Part shown: piece by piece, positions 55,094-64,000 of the stretch | Numbering within the stretch: position 1 is the first letter of the stretch | Layout: every line of letters begins with the position of its first letter | Origin: Cryptomeria japonica | Taxonomy: Eukaryota > Streptophyta > Pinopsida > Cupressales > Cupressaceae | DNA: 64,000 nucleotides | Assembly: GCF_030272615.1 (NCBI RefSeq) | Contig: NC_081405.1 | Location: 20,475,047 to 20,539,046 of the forward strand | Direction of reading: 5' to 3' | Position numbers and translations under genes: made by a program | The notes under the pieces: generated by a model | Told to the model about the DNA's origin: nothing | The model's input: only the letters and a program-made list of their open reading frames with translations | Database searches by the model: none

Positions 55094-56115
55094 CCCCTCA
55101 TGGGGTCCACTTAGATGGTGTTCAAAACTTGACCAAGGTTTTTTATCTTTTTCGTTTTGCTAAAGTTAACCATGTCCAGGCTATTGTACAACATGACCCT
55201 TGGTATGTCAAGTCTTCTTTGTTGGTCTTTCAGCGAGACTTTACTTTCTCTAATGAGAAAAGGCTTTGTGTCCCAGTTTGGGCTGAATTCCCTAGGTTGA
55301 CATTGCCTTGTTGGTTGTCTTTGCATGTCATTTCTCAATCCCTAGGTAAATTCATTTGTGTTGAACCCAACCACTTTTATCATGCTCGACCCCAAAAAAG
55401 AGTCTGCATTGAAGTTGATTTGTCCCGTGACCTCAAAGAGATGGTTGATATTCAAATATGAGGTCTATGTCAAACCCAACGTGTGCTCTATCTGAATTTT
55501 CCCAAGACTTGTTTTCATTGTCAGACTTTAGAGCACAAAATTAAGGATTACCCTTTGGCCACTTCGTAAGCTAAGTCAGCTCTTAAGGGAGTTGATTCTT
55601 AGCACTCTCCTAAGGCTTTCAAACCACATATTTCCAAGCCAAAGGATAAAAGGACTATATTTACTAGCAAGGGTAAACCCTTTGTTAATTCAAATAATAA
55701 TTCAACTAAACCAAGTGATGCAACTACCACCCTGGATGCCTATTTCAAACCCTTCTAATAAGGGGAAGGGAGTTATTTCTCTCGTTACAACTAAGGCTTA
55801 TGTGTCTTCGACTTTTGTGTGAACACCCCAACCTATGTCGGTGCTTTCATCTCAACCACATAGCCTTCATCACTCCTGTAGTAGGCTTGGGCGGACGGAG
55901 GAAGGAGAGTTTATTATAGAAAAATGGCGAGGTGGTCTTCTTGGCTTCCAGTCCATTGCTAACTTTTTGCATAATCATTTTTTCCTCTTGAGGATGGGGA
56001 TGGTATGCATGATGTTGATCTATAATTGTTTTTTCATGGAATGTCTAAGGTCTTACTAACCTCGCTAGGAAGTAATCTCCATGAGACACTCCATAGAACT
56101 ATCCTAGTATTGATG
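55094..56115 (+). pseudogene. L1-type LINE relic: ORF1 DUF4283 and zinc knuckle, start of ORF2 endonuclease
   Basis: 55,129-55,461 reads KVFYLFRFAKVNHVQAIVQH, DPWYVKSSLLVFQRDF, VPVWAEFPRLTLPCW and SLGKFICVEPN, the DUF4283 domain of ORF1. After a TGA it continues to CFHCQTLEHKIKDY (about 55,515-55,560), where the last Cys of the CX2CX4HX4C knuckle is Tyr. The low-complexity C-terminus follows to about 55,820. At about 56,030 FSWNV.GLTNLARK marks the start of the APE-type endonuclease of ORF2 (usual SWNVRGLN), which is cut off at 56,115 by the next LTR. This copy is of a different LINE lineage from the one at 3,488. Dead. Confidence 0.75.
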
Positions 56116-56472
56116 TGTTAAAGTTGTGAAATACAACCTCACATAACCCAATGAACACCTATATGCAAATAACCTGTCACAACAATGGAAGATTCACAAA
56201 ACACAAAGATTGCTTTGAAAACCCAGAGCAAGAGTATGCAATAATAATAATCATATTGGTTAAGGAATACAAAGAGATCAATCCTTATAAAAGGAGATCA
56301 AACCTATAATGTAAAACCCTAAAATCAATTAATAATTAATAATAAATTAATTATTAATATTCCTAAGTTTAGCTTCCTAAATTTAGCTTAAGTGAAATAG
56401 AGAAAATGTGACTTGATTATTAAATCAATATGATTTAATTAATTAAGTAAACTAATACCTTTTACTCTAACA
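56116..56472 (-). mobile_element. Copia-type LTR (3' LTR, minus), truncated element
   Basis: 357 bp with TGTTA...TAACA ends. On the plus strand it is followed by ccccccttt (56,473), the complement of a polypurine tract AAAGGGGGG, so it is the 3' LTR of a minus-strand element. Only about 110 bp of its internal region (56,473-56,583) survives before the next element's LTR. Confidence 0.7.
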
Positions 56473-56583
56473 CCCCCCTTTAAGATGAAGTTAGGGAGAA
56501 GCTAAAAAATAACTAAGGACTAGATGCATGAAAGCCAAAATAGGTCCTGACAACAAGACCCGATGAGGTACCCAAGTACAATG

Positions 56584-57359
56584 TGTAGACACCCAAAATT
56601 GTCATGTCTAATTAAATAAATATTTTATTTATTTAATTATCTAAGCCTAATTCTTCTATTAATTAAATAAATTTTTATCTATTTAATTAATTCATTTATC
56701 CTCTTCTAACCTTATTTCTCATTTAAATAAATACATTTATTTATTTAAATTATCCCTTTCCTAAATTAAATAAATATTTTATTTATTTAATTGTCCTACT
56801 TCTTCTATTAATTAAATAAATATTTATTTATTTAATTAATTCATTATCTTTTTCTACACGACACATGTCATTCATCTCTTAATTCATACACTACCTACCT
56901 CTTTCATTATTTTAATATTTCTTTTACCTACCCTCTAATCCTAGCCGACCTCCTTTTACACCTCTCAATCTTATCCCTCCATTTCATATTGTGTCTTCTA
57001 TTTAAGAAGATGCTTCCTTCATTGTCAAACCCTAATGACTAATGACTGTTTTTGGAGTACTTGGCTACACTACGATCCTACTTGCAACCACATTCTGTTC
57101 TTTGTTGAGCTCTTGTGCATATAAAAATCTGAGAGCAAATATATATCAAGCAAGATCAATGGAGATAGGAAGAATGGAGATCAAAACCCTATTGGACATG
57201 TGATGGTATAATCTTTGTGATTTTGAGTTATTTTGCATTGTCTTAGGTTATCTTCATATGTTATGGTGGATCTTTGTTGTTGTTAGGCTAGGGTTTGGTG
57301 GTTGAATTCATTTAACCTTTCAATATTGTTATTATTGTTATCCATTTTCACCATATACA
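56584..57359 (+). repeat. 5' LTR of the Tat/Ogre-type element
   Basis: 776 bp, TGTAGACACCC to CATATACA. It contains a series of inverted aaataaat(a)ttta / taaataaa blocks (56,620-56,850), cytosine-rich U3 phrases, and a likely transcription start region near 57,000. Confidence 0.8.
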
Positions 57360-57360
57360 T

Positions 57361-57380
57361 TTTGGCACGCTCGGTGGGAC
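57361..57380 (+). promoter_or_regulatory. Primer-binding site
   Basis: tttggcacgctcggtgggac follows the LTR; TGGC(A/G)C..C(T)GGTGGGAC is the usual primer-site form in Tat/Ogre elements. Confidence 0.75.
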
Positions 57381-57469
57381 CCTTGTCCCTTTGCATTTAA
57401 CAATTTTGTTGCAGATTTTGCATTTTTGAAGTTGCAGATCGGACAGTTTTCGACAATATTTTAGGTTTT

Positions 57470-57730
57470 TCCGCGTCTGCGAGTGTTCGGATCACGTTTT
57501 TGTGTTTCAGAAGCGTCTGCGATATCGGGAATCGCGTCTGTGTTTCTGTCAATTTTTATTTTGCAAGTTCCTGAAAGGTGCGTCTGTGATTCAGAACCGC
57601 GTCTGTGCGTTATATTATCACGTCTGCGTTCAGGAGAGGCGTCTGTGACCTCTGATCGCGTCTGTGAATTACAGAATCACGTCTGTGTCATACAGACGCG
57701 TCTGTGTCTGGTATAGCAGCGTCTGTGCTT
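57470..57730 (+). repeat. GCGTCTGTG motif cluster 1 (about 11 copies)
   Basis: The nonamer (g)cgtctg(t/c)g occurs about eleven times in 260 bp, at spacings of 18-30, each followed by different short sequence, in the untranslated leader. Frames through it are shared by accident; there is no protein family. Confidence 0.9.
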
Positions 57731-58929
57731 TCTGTTTTGCAAATTTCAATTTTCTTTGATTCGGATTTTCAGATTTTGTACTTAGGGTTTCAGATCTGGT
57801 TTATTTTCGGTTAACCCTTGCAGATCTAGCTAACCTGGTTTGTGCAGCTTGCTTTGGAGGCAAAAACATTTTTGTTGAAGGCCCCTTTTCACAAAGTCTT
57901 TTTGGTTTTCTAAAATTTACCTAACTTGTGTGCTTGCAGGAAGGGGTGATCATTTGAAACAACCCAAACTACTAACAATTTTGTTGCAGGGCCTTAGCTA
58001 GGGTTTTGTAATTTTATTGTGTGCCTTGTTTTCATAGATTAGCAAACACTTCCATTGGTGCACTAAAATTGAATCATTGTCTTTTGTGTCTTGAGCAATA
58101 GGCTCTTTTTGTTTAATCTTTAGAGGGCCTGTCTTCCCGTGTGGTCATTAGGACTACTAGTGAGAAGAGAACGACCCAAGTGGTAGCGAGGAAAACCCAC
58201 CTCTTCCGAACCACTATAATTAAATGTATTCATGGTGAAAACTATGAATAACGTGTGCTGATTAGTTCATACCGACACTATGTCTCCCCATAAACCCGTT
58301 TGATCAAATTTATTTGATCATTTGTAGGGCGTAACCCCTATCGGCTGGGAGCCTTCTGTATTTACAGAGCTGAAAGTGCCGCATGTATGGCCACACGAGC
58401 GGATGCCCTTACTAGCACCTTTTTGTTTTAGAAGCCCAAATCCTTCTAGTTGTTGGGGCAGGAGGTCGGACCTCTGGTAGCGGCCCACACACATACGGTT
58501 CTTAGTAGAGATACAAAGTTCGCCATGGGGAGTTTTCATGGGGACTGATGCTTGGCTGACTCGAGAAGTGAGTGCCGAGGGTGGAGCCAGTGAGGTCAAG
58601 CATCTAAGTATCCGCTCTGAATAGCGTAGCCTCGGGGGTAAAACCCTATGTGGGATCAACAACTATTGTCTTGGCCAGCCCTAAGATTTGTGCTTGTCTT
58701 ATGCTAAACACTCAAACATTCAAGACAAAACAATAAAACATTGTGTCTTTTGTGTCTTCGAGTGTATGCAAAAACTTTTTACATCAAACAACACACTTTT
58801 GGAGTCTAAACAGTTTGCAAACATTGAGTCATCAACATTGTGTCCTCTTGTCACGAAAAACAGTCAAAAAATCAGATTTTGTCACAACAAAACAACTTCA
58901 CAGATAGGAAAAATTGCACTAAGGTTACA
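57731..58929 (+). other. Leader of the Tat/Ogre element between motif clusters
   Basis: No supported protein. It contains gggtaaaaccctatgtgggat (about 58,637) and a gcc-rich block (58,320-58,680) that gives a 114-codon minus-strand frame without family features. Some Ogre elements carry an extra ORF here; none is convincing in this copy. Confidence 0.5.
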
Positions 58930-59090
58930 GAAACGCGTCTATGTCTGTTCAAACCGCATCTGTGTCAGATAAGCGCGTCTGTGAAGTACAGAATAGCGTC
59001 TGTGTTTTTATCAGCGTCTGTGTCAAACAAAGAGGCGTCTGTGTATTGGAACCGCGTCTGTGTAGTATACAGAGGCGTCTGTGTCAGGAT
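58930..59090 (+). repeat. GCGTCTGTG motif cluster 2 (about 8 copies)
   Basis: The same motif as at 57,470-57,730, about eight copies in 160 bp (gcgtctgtgaagt, gcgtctgtgtttt, gcgtctgtgtcaa and others), 1.2 kb downstream and still upstream of gag. Confidence 0.9.
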
Positions 59091-59576
59091 TTGAAAACTT
59101 TAACAGTCCAGCAGACAAGAGAAATCAGTTTCGGCATACTTGAGCTTCTTAGGTTGTCTCTTCAGGTTTCATCTAGCATTCAGCCTGTTCTAAGGTTTCA
59201 CACAGTCCATCATTGCTTCACATCTCATTTTACATTCATACTTGTCTAAACTTGAGTCAAAAAGGTCACTTGCTTGTCCTCACTATACTCTTTCAACACA
59301 CTACATACAACTACACTTTGCTAAGTGGTCCCTCATCAAGGTTTCTTACCTTTGGGTCTCATTTGGTCTTACTTAGAGTCAAGGTCAGCTTACCTCATCA
59401 AGAGAAACTATCCTCTCTTTGGAAGTCACACCTACTCTACTACTTACATACTTGGTCTTACACTTTGGACATTGCAAGTACACCTCAAGATTCATTTACA
59501 CTCCATACAACTCTTGGTCTTCCATACCTTCTCACTTTTCGTCTAGTTTCTTACATATTGGTTAAAAACCTAGTTC

Positions 59577-61457
59577 ATGGTTGAAACCCGCCTTCAACAA
59601 TCAAGGAGAATAGCTAAAGAAGCTCAAGAATCCGTAAACATGAGTTCTTATGAGTATGACAATGATCTATTCTACAATCCTGAGCACACTACATTACCAG
59701 ACATGAATGTTTATAGACACAATCCAAATGTGGAAAGCGCAAACACTATAAACAACAATGCTACACACAATGACACAGTAGACAACTCTTCAATACTATC
59801 AGCAGACATACAAGAATCCATAATGGATCCTCAATTCAATAGATTGGTTGAAGAGATAATGAGGAGAGATCGTCAATACTTTTTAAACATGATGGCACAA
59901 AGTGGAGCTAAAATACCGCATGATTTTGACTTATCTCAACTTATGGAAAGTCGACCCTCACAACAAACTCAACCTAACATGGATCAAAGGAGACCAAATA
60001 GTGGAGGAAATAGAGGACCGAATAATATGATGCCGGAGTCACCATCAGCTTTGCTTCAAAAACTAGAGGTCTCACATACACAAGCTCAAACATATGATAC
60101 TTACACTCAAGGACCATCATGGAGGCCTTATGCTCAATCACATGCTCAAGGTATGAATCAATCAAAACAAGTGGATACCCAAGGACATCCTCAAAATTTT
60201 GACACAAGGAGACCTCATGTCAAAATTGGGGGCAACACAATGGAAAATGAAAGGCCTATTGAACATGGTTTATACACACAAAACAGATATGGGTTCCCTC
60301 AACAAGAAGTTATGCCAAGTGCTCCATATATGTCACAACAATATAGACCTCCATATGGACATGTCTACGATTAGTATCATTCATACATGCAACAAGCTCC
60401 TCCTCAAATGGGTGTTTCAAACATGGGGTATGCTACAAGAAATCCATCTCCTCCCAAGAATAATTTGGAGCAACAAATTAGAGATCTACAAAAGAAAATG
60501 GAGGACATGAGTACACCAAAACCTACATACACTATGAGAGATATATGTCCTTATCCCTTTGATAAGAGCATTCCAATGCCTCCATTTCCTCCACACTTTG
60601 TAACGCCAAAATTTGACAAATATAGAGGGAGAGGAGACCCCAAGGCACACATAAGACAATTCTTCACAGCCTGCATTGAGGTAGCGGCAGAAGAAACATA
60701 CTTGATGAGGTTATTCCCACAGAGCTTAGGCGATCAAGCTATGGAATGGTTTTCTCAATTACCTCCTGGTATTAAGTCATGGGGCGACTTAGCAGAGGCA
60801 TTCATTTAGCATTTCTCCTACAACATTGAAACAGATGTCTCAGTTACTACCTTGTGCAATACGAAACAAAAGGAAGGAGAATCTTTCGCAACATTTTTAC
60901 AAAGATGGAGAAATTTAGCTAGCAAATGCTCTTGTGAAATCCCACAGAAACAAATGGTAGAAATGTTCACTCAAAACGTTAATAAGGCTATTGGCTATGA
61001 TCTCAGAAAAGCTTGTTTGTCTACATTCAAGGATGTCATTGAAAAGGGCCTAGCAACAGAAAAGGTCTTAATTGAACAAGGAGTTATCAAACTATTCAAA
61101 GAAAACAAAGAGGACTTCAAAGGAAAGGACATACCAAAATTTTGGAATAAGAACAAGAACACGGTTAATGATTGTGTTGTTGATGCCAATACAGTGAGAC
61201 CAAAGTTCGTCTTTTCTAGATCAAGTTCTACCAACAATCAAGTGAACAATCAAACAACTTCTAAACCACGAAGGAAGTACACTCCATTGGGAGAACCACT
61301 TGAATCAGTATTCAAAAAGCTTGTAGCAAACAAAGTGATTACAGTTCCAGACTTTCCTCCATATGAACCAAAGGTCAAACCGAATTGGTGGAATGATGAT
61401 AGTATTGTGAATTTCATAAGAGCAAGGGTCACAAGACAGGTAATTGCCATCGATTGA
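59577..61457 (+). pseudogene. Gag of the Tat/Ogre-type element
   Basis: One frame from ATG 59,577 (MVETRLQQSRRIAKEAQESV) with two TAG codons (60,372 and 60,807), closing at 61,455-61,457. The first ~330 residues are Gln/Asn/Pro-rich and disordered. The gag core lies at about 60,540-60,980: FDKYRGRGDPKAHIRQFFTA, MRLFPQSLGDQAMEWFSQLP, and, after the TAG, TLCNTKQKEGESFATFLQRW, which is the retrotrans_gag helix bundle. A basic region (FKGKDIPKFWNKNKN) and RKYTPLGEPLESVFKKLVAN follow. No CCHC knuckle is present. A small deletion near 61,456 shifts the frame into the next piece (LKNIVQDLIDRGDIEIEG). Confidence 0.85.
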
Positions 61458-64000
61458 AAAACATTGTGCAAGATCTCATTGACAGAGGAGATATAGAGAT
61501 TGAGGGACATTCATCTAATCAAGAACATGAGATGTTTAAGGAACCATTCCCAAAACATGACAAAGGAAAAGGCAAAGTCACAGATGATCAAGCCAATTAT
61601 ACTAGAGCACCTTACAATTATGATTCTACTATCAATCACATCTCAATGGACAATCATATCTCTACCATTACTATCAAAAACAAAAATCCTGAGAATCCTT
61701 CTCAGAGACCCAAAATTGTCCTAAAAGGTGTGGGATCTTCGTCCGAATCTACCTCTGAATGTCATGTTACAACCCGTCGAGGTAAGATCACGTTGCCAGG
61801 TGCCTCCACTAAGAATACCAATCTTTCATCAACCAAGCCTGAGTACGACCTTGTAGAACAACTAGGGAAGACACCTGCACTCATCTCTATTCTTGAGCTC
61901 TTACGTATATCTCCTGCACATAAAGCTATCCTTGACAAAATCTTGAGAGATACTGTCGTCCCTACTGATCTGAACGTGGACCAGTTTCAAGCCATGGTGG
62001 GATACCTATCCGTTCCACACTCCCTCACATTCACAGAAGCCGATGATGCCTCCATAAGTCAGCCACATAATGCACCTCTACATGTTGAAGCCTTCATACA
62101 TAAACATTGAATAAAGTGAGTCCTGATAGATGGAGGAGCAAGTCTTAATATTTGTACCTTGAGTACCATCAGACAATTGGGATATTCTGACAAAGCTGTG
62201 AATTCTACAAACCAAATCACCATTAAGGCTTATGATGATGAAGAGCGCTCGTCCAAGGGCACGGTCACCTTACCACTAAGAATAGGGCCAGTCACAAAGG
62301 ATGTGGTTTGTCAAGTCCTAGATCTAGATCTCACGTATAACATATTGCTAGGACGTCCGTGGATTCATGAAATGAGGGCAGTCCCATCAACATACCATCA
62401 GTGCATTAAGTTTCCTCACAATGGAGTCGAGGTAACGGTCAATGGTGATCCAAATCCATTCATATATTGTAATAACTTGAGATCACATACTAAGACTATC
62501 ATCCCCAGCAATCGCGAGGCTACTCCTTCTTCAGCATATATTGATCCTGAGTCATTAAAGCCCTCGACATCCAAACAAGGTGAACTTAGAGCCAAGTTTC
62601 AAGACAAAGGCATGGGAGAATGCACTTTGAATCAAACAATGTTTTTACGACAAGTCATGACCTCTCCCAAGGAATATGGGAGGCCACATCCTAACAAGCA
62701 AATCTCCATCATGATGCTCAAATGGGATCCTACCATCTTTCAAAAATGGGGTGAACTAGAAGAAGAAAATTTATATAAGATGCTCTATAAGGACGTTGAA
62801 GAGGACACACATGATCAGATTATTTTACCCTGTGAGAACTATGGCAAAGGCTTCAAAATTTTGCAAAGATTCGGGTATGATGGAAAAAGCCCTCTCGGAC
62901 TACGCAAAGAAGGTGTCATGGAGCCCTTACAACCTGAGCTAACTACAAGAAGAGAACGCTCCAAGGGGCTTGGTTTTCTGAATCCCAGACTACAAAATAA
63001 AAGAACAAAAGAGGCATGGCGAATCAAAGTTGCCGAAGTTCAACAAGAAGATTACTATTCCACAGATTTCAACGAATGGGAATGGGGTTCAGACAAATCC
63101 TCCAGTGACTATGAGCTCACTGAAACATTCAGAGAGCCAGATGAACCCACAGAGGAGGAGGAATTTTACAAAAAGTTCAGAGTTGGTCAAGAACCAACCC
63201 ATAAGGATCCCGCACAAGCTTCGTTTCAAGGTCCTAGGTCAAAATCACATAGGATGAGGACACCTGTCCCAGAAGGCTCTACTAGTGATGACAATTTGGA
63301 TTCGCTCATGATCGAAACGGATGAGGAGAGTGCCATCGATGACCTTGACGATTGCCTTGACATACCTGAATATAACCACATCTTCACTATTAGTCCTGCA
63401 AACTCTGAAAACACTAATGACCTTCCCCTTGTTCACCCCCAACTCATTGACTGGGATCATGAAGGACCAGCACAATTTGATACATTTCAAAATGACGAAG
63501 CTATTACCGACTACCTTGGCATTCGAGATGATCTTCCCCCTGGAGACCACAAAGCAGGATACGCCATAGAGCTCAACAACATAGCATACTTTGGTGAAGG
63601 TGTCGGGCCTTCTAGTCGCAAAAATGTGAAAATAAAAACAAAACAAGGGTCTTATGGCGAAAACCACACTGTGGCGCTATCTGACCCCAAAAAAGTAAAA
63701 AGAAAGGACGTATCTGAGGGTGAAAACCTCTCTGAGGCGCCCGAAGATGGAAGGCTCGACATTCTCCCAGCATCATACGAGGAAAAATCATCCATGTTGG
63801 TAGAGGAGACTATAAAGACAAACATTGGTACAACAGAGGTTCCACACAACATATTTTTGGCTCAATCATTGACAAAGGCCGAGAGAGCAAAATTCATACG
63901 CTTCTTTAAGGGACGACAAATCAACTTCGCATGGTCTTACGCGGATATGCCTGGGCTAGACCCGGATTTGGTGATGCATCATTTAACAGTCAAACCGGGG
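61454..64000 (+). pseudogene. Protease, G-patch and start of RT of the Tat/Ogre-type polyprotein
   Basis: After the frameshift one frame runs from 61,454 to the window end, broken only by TGA at 62,108 and 62,117. In order: a linker with KPEYDLVEQLGKTPALISIL and ISPAHKAILDKILRDTVVPT; the aspartic protease LIDGGASLNICTLST at 62,123-62,167 with VVCQVLDLDLTYNILLGRPW; an acidic linker; a G-patch, ENYGKGFKILQRFGYDGKSP, LGLRKEGVMEPLQ (62,827-62,930) and SKGLGF; a second long acidic linker; then LTKAERAKFIRFFKGRQINF, AWSYADMPGLDPDLVMHHLT and VKPG, the lead-in to the RT. 627 codons after 62,117 have no stop, so damage is light. It continues past the window. Confidence 0.87.
62827..63000 (+). other. 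G-patch domain within the retroelement polyprotein
   Basis: The sequence has the spaced glycines of a G-patch (G-x2-L/I-x2-x-G-(Y/W)-x2-G-x2-LG-x4-G-x2-xPL) between protease and RT. G-patches bind RNA or activate DEAH helicases. The same domain follows the protease in betaretroviruses and occurs in some Ty3 elements. Confidence 0.7.

Larger units (their letters stand above)
56584..64000 (+). mobile_element. Tat/Ogre-type Ty3 retrotransposon, 5' part (continues beyond window)
   Basis: LTR 56,584-57,359, primer-binding site from 57,361, a ~2.2-kb leader, gag from 59,577, protease at about 62,120, G-patch at about 62,840, and the beginning of the RT domain at 63,860-64,000. Gag and pol share one long frame with four in-frame stops and one small frameshift, so it is inactive but rather young. 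The long leader and the G-patch between protease and RT suit the Tat/Ogre branch, whose members are often over 10 kb; the remaining pol and 3' LTR would lie to the right. Confidence 0.85.

Noticed and set aside
57483-57716. 77-codon frame and the 58,941-59,249 frame rich in Cys/Val repeats as repeat proteins
   Set aside because: Their repetition comes from the GCGTCTGTG leader motif; frames differ between the clusters, so there is no common protein.
63245-63852. Minus-strand frames of 140 and 66 codons at the right end
   Set aside because: They are antisense shadows of the uninterrupted Tat/Ogre polyprotein frame.
1-64000. tRNA, rRNA, snoRNA or riboswitch genes
   Set aside because: No cloverleaf-like tRNA consensus (GTTCGAATC box with matching stems), rRNA core motif or riboswitch consensus was found by eye; a tRNAscan/Infernal run would be decisive.

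Overview
The window looks like nuclear DNA of a large, repeat-rich plant genome, probably a gymnosperm. Evidence: one intact gene in 64 kb (a nuclear, plastid-targeted MinD with an N-terminal extension), AT-rich intergenic DNA, and layer upon layer of decayed LTR retrotransposons, L1-type LINEs and DNA transposons. The species call is inference from architecture and sequence style. No bacterial operons, rRNA, tRNA or CRISPR were seen.

Layout. 1-3.4 kb: AT-rich DNA with small tandem duplications. 3.5-4.9 kb: LINE ORF1 relic (minus). 6.2-11.0 kb: an element with long inverted ends around a 3-kb array of near-palindromic TATTATG(A/T)CATAATA units. 11.5-13.0 kb: LTR of the same broad family as the host element below. 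13.0-15.0 kb: LINE ORF2 reverse-transcriptase relic. 17.7-18.75 kb (minus): MinD, the only convincingly functional gene. 20.3-49.6 kb: one minus-strand LTR retrotransposon of about 6 kb swollen to 29 kb by nested insertions: a Copia-like element (22.8-30.1 kb) that has gag and a large unknown ORF but no pol, two solo LTRs (30.7-33.5 and 34.2-36.7 kb), and a 10.5-kb CACTA transposon (38,773-49,305) inside its right LTR. 49.6-50.7 kb: tandemly duplicated target sequence that also supplies a pre-insertion reference. 50.7-54.4 kb: small Ty3 gag-protease-only element with a perfect target duplication. 54.4-56.6 kb: LTR, LINE and Copia LTR remnants. 56.6-64.0 kb: 5' part of a Tat/Ogre-type Ty3 element (LTR, PBS, long leader with a repeated GCGTCTGTG motif, gag, protease, G-patch, start of RT), running off the window.

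Most interesting system. The CACTA element carries pieces of host genes: pentatricopeptide-repeat (PPR) fragments and, near its right end, two ~1.1-kb arms of a nearly perfect inverted repeat separated by 45 bp. The arms encode parts of a DRM-type de novo DNA methyltransferase (the family that executes RNA-directed DNA methylation). Two more 232-bp fold-backs just upstream carry the adjoining DRM segment with methyltransferase motif I. If transcribed, these would fold into long double-stranded RNA matching the host methyltransferase gene. In rice, miR820 is encoded inside CACTA elements and targets OsDRM2, so this could be an independent, earlier-stage version of a transposon anti-silencing device. 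That function is inference; the inverted repeat, the CACTA ends with AGT target duplication, and the DRM-like reading frames are read directly from the sequence.
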